Assembly: GCA_963843065.1 (NCBI GenBank)
Contig: CAWJKX010000074.1
Span: 1-41,350, forward strand
DNA length: 41,350 nt
From: JAGVPT01 sp963843065
GTDB lineage: Bacteria > Bacteroidota > Ignavibacteria > UBA10030 > UBA8401
Reading direction: 5' to 3'
The translations under genes were made by a program, and so were the position numbers. The notes under the pieces are model-generated. The model worked only from the letters and a program-made list of their open reading frames with translations. It was not told the origin of the DNA and searched no databases. This document shows, in pieces, positions 35,603 through 41,350 of the stretch; positions within the stretch are counted from its first letter, which is position 1; every line of letters starts with the position of its first letter.

Positions 35603-37146
35603 TGCGTCCTCTTATACCAAGCGTCAAGCACATTTAATATGGTATGCCGGAAATCGAACCGTCGCGACCGGGCAATATCTGCTGGGGGAAGTTGTTTGTG
35701 TTGGGGACGGGTGCGCGGCAACGACAGAAGCGAGACGGTCCCTTCAGCGTTCACTATTGATTCTTCACCGTTAGGGAAGACAATGCGCCAGTGCACTCCA
35801 GCATTCGGATCTGTGCTGTGTGCCGTCAGCTCATTTCTCTCTCTGTCGAAATGATGCGTCCATACAGTCTCATCCCGCGTTCTCCACCACGATGCGTACT
35901 CTGCATAAGAATAATTATCGATCCGCTTTGATCGAACATAGTCGAATACATCAGCAAAGAGATCCAAATGATGATGCGTTGGGTGGTGATAAAGGCATAG
36001 AGGCTCGCGCTGTAATAGCTTGGTATCAATAAGCCGTCGAAAATATTTCTTCATTTCATCTGCTGAGTACCCTGCACGCCTCATGCTTCCGACACAAATT
36101 GGATGAATGGGGAGCTGCATGACTGGAGAGAATTTATCGCCCACAAAGGGAAAGAATGGAAGGTCATCATAATCCAAACCGAATTCCGATGAAAAGCCGG
36201 CACCGATTTGCTCGAATACAGATGCAATTGAAACATTCCATGTTCCATACGGTGCGGCAGCTCCTTTCGGATAAAGCCCGTGAGTCCTCAAGAGCGACAA
36301 TGCTTTCAAAATATTCTGGAGATTTTTTTCTTCCGACGGGAATGTCATATGCTCATAACAATGGATGCCGACGTCCTGTCGGTCGAAATCCTTGAAACGA
36401 GACAGCCACCGTTCATGGCTTTTCGTGTCTATAAACCACATTGCCTGTATTGAATGGTTCTTGCACAGTTCGTAAAGATCATTGACTTCTGCAAGAGAGC
36501 CCTGGTCGGAGTCTACCCGGAACGTGAAAATGGTTTCCTTGTTTTCCGGAAAATACCACTTATGAACAAACGGGATTTCTCTTTCATGGTGGAGGAATTG
36601 CAGTATCTCGGTTATCAATCGCCGAAGGTTTCCCTTTGAGACCGCCGCGACGATTTCATTCGGCAATCTTTCCTTGTCGGAATAAAAGTTCTTTCTCTTT
36701 GACCGCGCATCAAGGATAAGTGCATTAACGTTGAACGGGATAGAGGCGAAAATTCCTTTACCGACTTTATGAATTAAGGGCAGCTGACGCCTTTGGTTGA
36801 AGGAAGCCGCGTCCAGCACCCCTGAGGAATAGATATCCATCATTGAAGTTTGTGCAAAACTGCCAAAGAGAGACGGCGGGAGAGATGAGAAATATTTTGT
36901 TTTCAGCTTCATGGTGACTAGGCGCTGAGCACAACTACCAAGGGCGAGAATGGCACCGCCTTCCGCGAGGTAATCTTCAAGAACTTTTTCCTGCAACGAA
37001 GTCGGCGGAGCATTGACGACAATTGCCGAAAAAGTTTCGCGGTTGAGTTCATCCGAAGTTGAAAGTGCTTTCCAATTGACGCCAATTTGACGAAAGAGAA
37101 TTTCCCATCCGGGCTCATAGCGCAATATGCCGATCGTTAGCCTCAC
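35599..37146 (-). CDS. Polysaccharide deacetylase-like (NodB-type) protein with extra N-terminal domain
   Basis: 515 residues from GTG 37146. Residues 1-~190 form a separate alpha/beta domain (RLTIGILRYEPGWEILFRQI ... EDYLAEGGAILALGS), reminiscent of a glutamine-amidotransferase/ThuA-like fold. Residues ~205-430 are NodB-like: FRVDSDQGSLAEV (catalytic/metal Asp), VGIHCYEHMTFP (metal His pair), AAPYGTWNVSIA and LCLYHHPTHHHLDLF. No signal peptide is seen, so it may act in the cytoplasm, unlike many deacetylases. Coupled to the flippase upstream (GTGA overlap) and GT4 downstream (ATGA). Substrate unknown. Confidence 0.78.
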   Translation of the reverse strand: MRLTIGILRYEPGWEILFRQIGVNWKALSTSDELNRETFSAIVVNAPPTSLQEKVLEDYLAEGGAILALGSCAQRLVTMKLKTKYFSSLPPSLFGSFAQTSMMDIYSSGVLDAASFNQRRQLPLIHKVGKGIFASIPFNVNALILDARSKRKNFYSDKERLPNEIVAAVSKGNLRRLITEILQFLHHEREIPFVHKWYFPENKETIFTFRVDSDQGSLAEVNDLYELCKNHSIQAMWFIDTKSHERWLSRFKDFDRQDVGIHCYEHMTFPSEEKNLQNILKALSLLRTHGLYPKGAAAPYGTWNVSIASVFEQIGAGFSSEFGLDYDDLPFFPFVGDKFSPVMQLPIHPICVGSMRRAGYSADEMKKYFRRLIDTKLLQREPLCLYHHPTHHHLDLFADVFDYVRSKRIDNYSYAEYASWWRTRDETVWTHHFDRERNELTAHSTDPNAGVHWRIVFPNGEESIVNAEGTVSLLSLPRTRPQHKQLPPADIARSRRFDFRHTILNVLDAWYKRTQ

Positions 37147-38558
37147 AATAATCTCTCTTTAAGAAAAACGATGTCATCTTTTCCCATCCCTTTCAAAAAG
37201 AAAATAGACGCCGAGTAGATCGCGATGCCAATAGGAATAGACAAATAAAGTCCCGTGTGCGATAGGCCAAAAAGAATTCCCCCCATGATGGCCGAAGCGA
37301 TAATTGGTTTTGTCGGATTGAATGCCAATTTCGCGGAAATTGATTTGCGGCATTGGCGAAACATGAGCATCATCATTACGAATTCTCCCGCAACCATCCC
37401 GAATGAAGCGCCGGCTCCTTTCCAATAGTAGGTCAGTGGAACGAGCGAAACAAGAAGGAGACTGGACACAGCGACGATAATTGTTGAGTACTGCCTCTCC
37501 TTGCCGGCGGCAATAATAACGAATGCAAAAATACTATTTAATATCGTAAAGAGAAAATAGAAAACAAGGATTTGAAGGAGAATGACCGAGTCTTCATACT
37601 GCGGACCAAAAACCAGCATAATGACGGGGCGGGCAAGCACAAATCCACCAGCACATATTGGCAAGATGGCAATCATGATGTAATTAAGAATGCGGCTTAC
37701 CTGCTTGCCGATTTCGGCAGGTGTTATTGTGAATGTCCGAGCTACCAGGGGATAGAAAAGGATATACACTGCTCTATCGATTGCTAGTAGGAAGAAAACC
37801 AGCTTTGATGCTGCACTAAAATTCCCAATATCGAATGATGTTGCGAAAATGCCCAGGAGAATGACAGGGAGATTGAGGACAGCCTGGCCTATGATCACCG
37901 CTGCTCCAACCGGCAGTGATTGTTGGAGAAGTGATTTCCATCGAAGGTTCATTGGTGGAATGTCGTTAACGGCGCTGGTGTCGCTCTTTCCCTGCCGGTA
38001 AATAAAATAAAGAATTGCGGCGTTCAGAGCGGCGCTCACAAAATAAGCAACGGGGACCAGCAGGACGTCCGTCTCCGATTTTACGATAAGAAAAAGCAGT
38101 ACGACAAACGAAAGGAGTCCTGCGGCACGGCTTGCACCCAATGCAGCAACTCTTTGTTTTCCCTGATAGAACCATTCAATTTGAAAAGCAAATGGCAGCA
38201 GTGACGCAGAATAGAGAATCACGACGTATCGCGTTGTTGTATCGTGAACGAAGATACAAGAAGCAATAGTCATTGCCGCGAACGTGAGAATGGCCAGTAT
38301 AAAACGGAGTGCCGTAACGTGCTTGATGACGGCAGCATCATTCACCACTCGTTGGGAGACGATTCGCGTTCCGATTGTGTGCAAGCCGGGGCTTGAAATA
38401 ATGAGTCCATAAGAAAATACAGCAAGACCGAGATTAACCACTCCAAAGGTTCCGCTGCCGAGCATTCTTGCGAGATATGTAGTCGAGGCAAAACCAAAAA
38501 GGCGGGCAACTGCATCAAATCCGAACAGCGAGACGATATTTTTTGTATGGGGTTTCAC
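37143..38558 (-). CDS. Oligosaccharide flippase (MOP/Wzx-like)
   Basis: 471 residues from GTG 38558; the frame runs further upstream but the upstream gene's stop (TGA) overlaps this GTG. About 12-14 predicted membrane helices. Start KPHTKNIVSLFGFDAVARLF, then FASTTYLARMLGSGTFGVVN, the usual N-terminal pattern of polysaccharide flippases, and WFYQGKQRVAAL. Moves lipid-linked glycan units across the inner membrane. An inverted copy is present at 39451-40874. Confidence 0.88.
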   Translation of the reverse strand: MKPHTKNIVSLFGFDAVARLFGFASTTYLARMLGSGTFGVVNLGLAVFSYGLIISSPGLHTIGTRIVSQRVVNDAAVIKHVTALRFILAILTFAAMTIASCIFVHDTTTRYVVILYSASLLPFAFQIEWFYQGKQRVAALGASRAAGLLSFVVLLFLIVKSETDVLLVPVAYFVSAALNAAILYFIYRQGKSDTSAVNDIPPMNLRWKSLLQQSLPVGAAVIIGQAVLNLPVILLGIFATSFDIGNFSAASKLVFFLLAIDRAVYILFYPLVARTFTITPAEIGKQVSRILNYIMIAILPICAGGFVLARPVIMLVFGPQYEDSVILLQILVFYFLFTILNSIFAFVIIAAGKERQYSTIIVAVSSLLLVSLVPLTYYWKGAGASFGMVAGEFVMMMLMFRQCRKSISAKLAFNPTKPIIASAIMGGILFGLSHTGLYLSIPIGIAIYSASIFFLKGMGKDDIVFLKERLL

Positions 38559-39001
38559 TGCATGATCTTTGTTATTATTCCCTTTAGAGATTCTTCTCTT
38601 TGGGTAGCGAAAATTGCGAGGCAATTCTCGATCTCGCTTGCATGCCGTCATCGGATGGCCGGGTTAATCCTTTGCGGATGGCCTCAACGGTTTGCTTTTC
38701 ATCGTTGTATTCGACGAGGAAACCCGCATCCCCGATCGCGGTTGGAATGCCGCCGACTTTTGTTCCTATCGGGATGCATTCACACAGCATCGCTTCGCAA
38801 AGGGCATTCGGCAATCCCTCACGATACGATAACTGGCAGTAGACTTTTGCCCGTTGGTACGAATGAAGCACTTCTTCTCGCGAAGAAAAGGAACGGCATT
38901 CGAGATTAGGTGGGACTTCAAATGCCGAGGCGACACGCGGATTGATTCCGATAATTTTGAATCGAACGTCGGGCATTTTTCGTGCGATTGAGATAAAGGT
39001 G
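38555..39001 (-). pseudogene. Family 4 glycosyltransferase, C-terminal part only, frameshifted
   Basis: About 145 residues: SYREGLPNALCEAMLCECIP and GTKVGGIPTAIGDAGFLVEY are the donor-binding E-x7-E region of GT4 enzymes. The 5' part is missing because the frame meets the centre of an inverted repeat at 39002-39006. Near 38603 one base fewer than in the inverted copy ends the frame at 38584; the mirror copy reads on to a TGA overlapping the flippase start. It was probably an intact GT4 gene heading this operon. Confidence 0.8.
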
Positions 39002-39006
39002 TCGAT

Positions 39007-39454
39007 CACCTTTATCTCAATCGCACGAAAAATGCCCGACGTTCGATTCAGAGTTATCGGAATCGATCCGCGGGTCGCCTCGGCATTTGAAGTCCCACCT
39101 AATCTCGAATGCCGTTCCTTTTCTTCGCGAGAAGAAGTGCTTCATTCGTACCAACGGGCAAAAGTCTACTGCCAGTTATCGTATCGTGAGGGATTGCCGA
39201 ATGCCCTTTGCGAAGCGATGCTGTGTGAATGCATCCCGGTAGGAACAAAAGTCGGCGGCATTCCAACCGCGATCGGGGATGCGGGTTTCCTCGTCGAATA
39301 CAACGATGAAAAGCATACCGTTGAGGCCATTCGCAAAGGATTAACCCGGCCATCCGATGACGGCATGCGAGCGAGATCGAGAATTGCCTCGCAATTTTCG
39401 TTACCCCAAAGAGAAGAATCTCTAAAGGGAATAATAACAAAGATCATGCAGTGA
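39007..39454 (+). CDS. Inverted copy: family 4 glycosyltransferase, C-terminal part
   Basis: Mirror of 38555-39001, with differences such as FRVIGIDPRV versus FKIIGINPRV. The frame stays open past FSLPQREESLKGIITKIMQ and its TGA (39452-39454) overlaps the flippase GTG at 39451, the expected operon junction, so this copy has the better 3' end. Its 5' portion is missing at the repeat centre. Confidence 0.75.
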
Positions 39455-40874
39455 AACCCCATACAAAAAATATCGTCTCGCTGTTCGGATTTGATGCAGT
39501 TGCCCGCCTTTTTGGTTTTGCCTCGACTACATATCTCGCAAGAATGCTCGGCAGCGGAACCTTTGGAGTGGTTAATCTCGGTCTTGCTGTATTTTCTTAT
39601 GGACTCATTATTTCAAGCCCCGGCTTGCACACAATCGGAACGCGAATCGTCTCCCAACGAGTGGTGAATGATGCTGCCGTCATCAAGCACGTTACGGCAC
39701 TCCGTTTTATACTGGCCATTCTCACGTTCGCGGCAATGACTATTGCTTCTTGTATCTTCGTTCACGATACAACAACGCGATACGTCGTGATTCTCTATTC
39801 TGCGTCACTGCTGCCATTTGCTTTTCAAATTGAATGGTTCTATCAGGGAAAACAAAGAGTTGCTGCATTGGGTGCAAGCCGTGCCGCAGGACTCCTTTCG
39901 TTTGTCGTACTGCTTTTTCTTATCGTAAAATCGGAGACGGACGTCCTGCTGGTCCCCGTTGCTTATTTTGTGAGCGCCGCTCTGAACGCCGCAATTCTTT
40001 ATTTTATTTACCGGCAGGGAAAGAGCGACACCAGCGCCGTTAACGACATTCCACCAATGAACCTTCGATGGAAATCACTTCTCCAACAATCACTGCCGGT
40101 TGGAGCAGCGGTGATCATAGGCCAGGCTGTCCTCAATCTCCCTGTCATTCTCCTGGGCATTTTCGCAACATCATTCGATATTGGGAATTTTAGTGCAGCA
40201 TCAAAGCTGGTTTTCTTCCTACTAGCAATCGATAGAGCAGTGTATATCCTTTTCTATCCCCTGGTAGCTCGGACATTCACAATAACACCTGCCGAAATCG
40301 GCAAGCAGGTAAGCCGCATTCTTAATTACATCATGATTGCCATCTTGCCAATATGTGCTGGTGGATTTGTGCTTGCCCGCCCCGTCATTATGCTGGTTTT
40401 TGGTCCGCAGTATGAAGACTCGGTCATTCTCCTTCAAATCCTTGTTTTCTATTTTCTCTTTACGATATTAAATAGTATTTTTGCATTCGTTATTATTGCC
40501 GCCGGCAAGGAGAGGCAATCAACTAGACAATTATCGTCGCTGTGTCCAGTCTCCTTCTTGTTTTGCTCGTTCCACTGACCTACTATTGGAAAGGAGCCGG
40601 CGCTTCATTCGGGATGGTTGCGGGAGAATTCGTAATGATGATGCTCATGTTTCGCCAATGCCGCAAATCAATTTCCGCGAAATTGGCATTCAATCCGCAG
40701 ACAAAACCTACTATCGGCTTCGGTGATCACTGGGGGGAATTCTTTTTGGCCTGATCGCACACGGAATTTTATTTGTCTATTCCTATTGGCATCGCGATCT
40801 ACTCGGCGTCTATTTTCTTTTTGAAAGGGATGGGAAAAGATGACATCGTTTTTCTTAAAGAGAGATTATTGTGA
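39451..40874 (+). CDS. Inverted copy: oligosaccharide flippase (broken by indels)
   Basis: Identical in protein sequence to the minus-strand flippase over the first ~352 residues (to AGKERQ, 40518). Clustered indels near 40520, 40700, 40735 and 40770 then break the frame. Scattered correct stretches continue to LKGMGKDDIVFLKERLL and TGA 40872-40874. Not a credible independent gene. Confidence 0.75.
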
Positions 40875-41350
40875 GGCTAACGATCGGCATATTGCGCTAT
40901 GAGCCCGGATGGGAAATTCTCTTTTGTCAAATTGGCGTCAATTGGAAAGCACTTTCAACTTCGGATCAACTCAACCGCGAAACTTTTTGGGCAATTGTCG
41001 TCAATGCTCCGCCGACTTCGTTGCAGGAAAAAGTTCTTGAAGATTACCTCGCGGAAGGCGGTGCCGTTCTCTCGCCCTTGGTAGTTGTGCTCAGCGCCTA
41101 GTCACCATGAAGCTGAAAACAAAATATTTCTATCTCTCCCGCCGTCTTCCTTTGGCAGTTTTGCACAAACTTCAATGATGGATATCTATTCCTCAGGGGT
41201 GCTGGACGCGGCTTCCTTCAACCAAAGGCGTCAGCTGCCCTTAATTCATAAAGTCGGTAAAGGAATTTTCGCCTCTATCCCGTTCAATGTTAATGCACTT
41301 ATCCTTGATGCGCGGTCAAAGAGAAAGAACTTTTATTCCGACAAGGAAAG
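40871..41350 (+). CDS. Inverted copy: deacetylase-like protein, partial and frameshifted
   Basis: Starts RLTIGILRYEPGWEILF like its mirror but has substitutions (FCQIG for FRQIG, ETFWAI for ETFSAI). A two-base insertion near 41070 ends the frame at 41099-41101. The window stops before the NodB domain. Confidence 0.7.

Larger units (their letters stand above)
36668..41350. repeat. Long inverted repeat (about 2.3 kb per arm, 5-base centre)
   Basis: The arm 36668-39001 is repeated in reverse complement at 39007-41350; the centre is TCGAT. The inner ~415 bases differ by about nine substitutions and one indel, the next ~1.07 kb appears identical, and the outer ~0.8 kb of the right arm has clustered substitutions and indels. 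The repeat continues to the window end. Probably an assembly chimera. Confidence 0.95.

Noticed and set aside
38990..39020. Covalently closed hairpin telomere of a linear replicon
   Set aside because: The centre falls inside a glycosyltransferase gene within a coupled operon, no telomere resolvase is visible, and the arms are not identical. A chimera is simpler, though read data would settle it.
38580..39430. Adenine-biased differences between the arms as a diversity-generating retroelement
   Set aside because: Several changes are at adenines in one copy, but T-G and C-T changes also occur, the copies are inverted and kilobases long, and no reverse transcriptase gene is present.

Overview
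The window looks chromosomal, from a member of the Bacteroidota/Ignavibacteria-Chlorobi side of the FCB group, probably a draft or metagenome-derived contig. The main evidence is two secreted beta-helix proteins ending in the type IX secretion (Por) C-terminal domain (YPNPFNPTTTI ... SSGxYFY). Further support is the FolB-FolK-deoxynucleoside kinase gene order and a few candidate promoters of Bacteroidota type (TTG-N20-TAnnTTT). No exact taxon can be named from sequence alone.

Layout. (1) 1-5.7 kb: a 5'-truncated beta-helix T9SS protein, a lipoprotein with beta-propeller-like repeats, and a large beta-helix T9SS protein. Both T9SS genes end in the same 31-nt terminator. (2) 5.8-13.4 kb: an accessory region that reads as a small integrative element next to tRNA-Ser(UGA). 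It holds a TPR protein with a basic tail, three unrecognised small proteins, a short upstream ORF, a DUF5659-like protein, a primase / SF3-type helicase, a repeat-flanked AT-rich segment resembling a replication origin, and a complete tyrosine recombinase. The tRNA-Ser gene is preceded, in the direction of transcription, by two exact 80-bp tRNA-like units. (3) 14-26.7 kb, plus strand: a YD-repeat-like secreted protein, then gltX-glnS, folB-folK-deoxynucleoside kinase-small membrane protein-family 9 glycosyltransferase, nadA, asnS and a two-gene ABC-2 exporter. (4) 26.9-29.7 kb: a 227-bp tandem duplication carrying the dapA tail, a terminator and REP-like hairpins, then dapA and lysC on the minus strand. 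(5) 29.7-39.0 kb: nth, two GT9 genes (+), then a tightly coupled minus-strand polysaccharide/LPS operon (GT4, flippase, deacetylase-like protein, GT4, GT9, secreted thioredoxin-fold protein). (6) 39.0-41.35 kb: an inverted copy of the preceding 2.3 kb, running to the window end.

Working together: the housekeeping block supplies charged Glu, Gln and Asn tRNAs, folate, NAD and lysine/diaminopimelate precursors. The glycosyltransferases, flippase and deacetylase-like protein probably build and export a surface glycan. The 5.8-13.2 kb region probably excises and replicates as a satellite- or plasmid-like element.

Sequence quality matters here. At least 17 apparent frameshifts fall in genes expected to be intact, many of them essential. 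The terminal inverted repeat has clustered indels in its distal arm. I read most frameshifts as consensus errors and the inverted repeat as a probable assembly chimera, so I give whole-gene spans that bridge the frameshifts. The most biologically interesting parts are the integrative element with its candidate origin and the tRNA-Ser-like tandem units.
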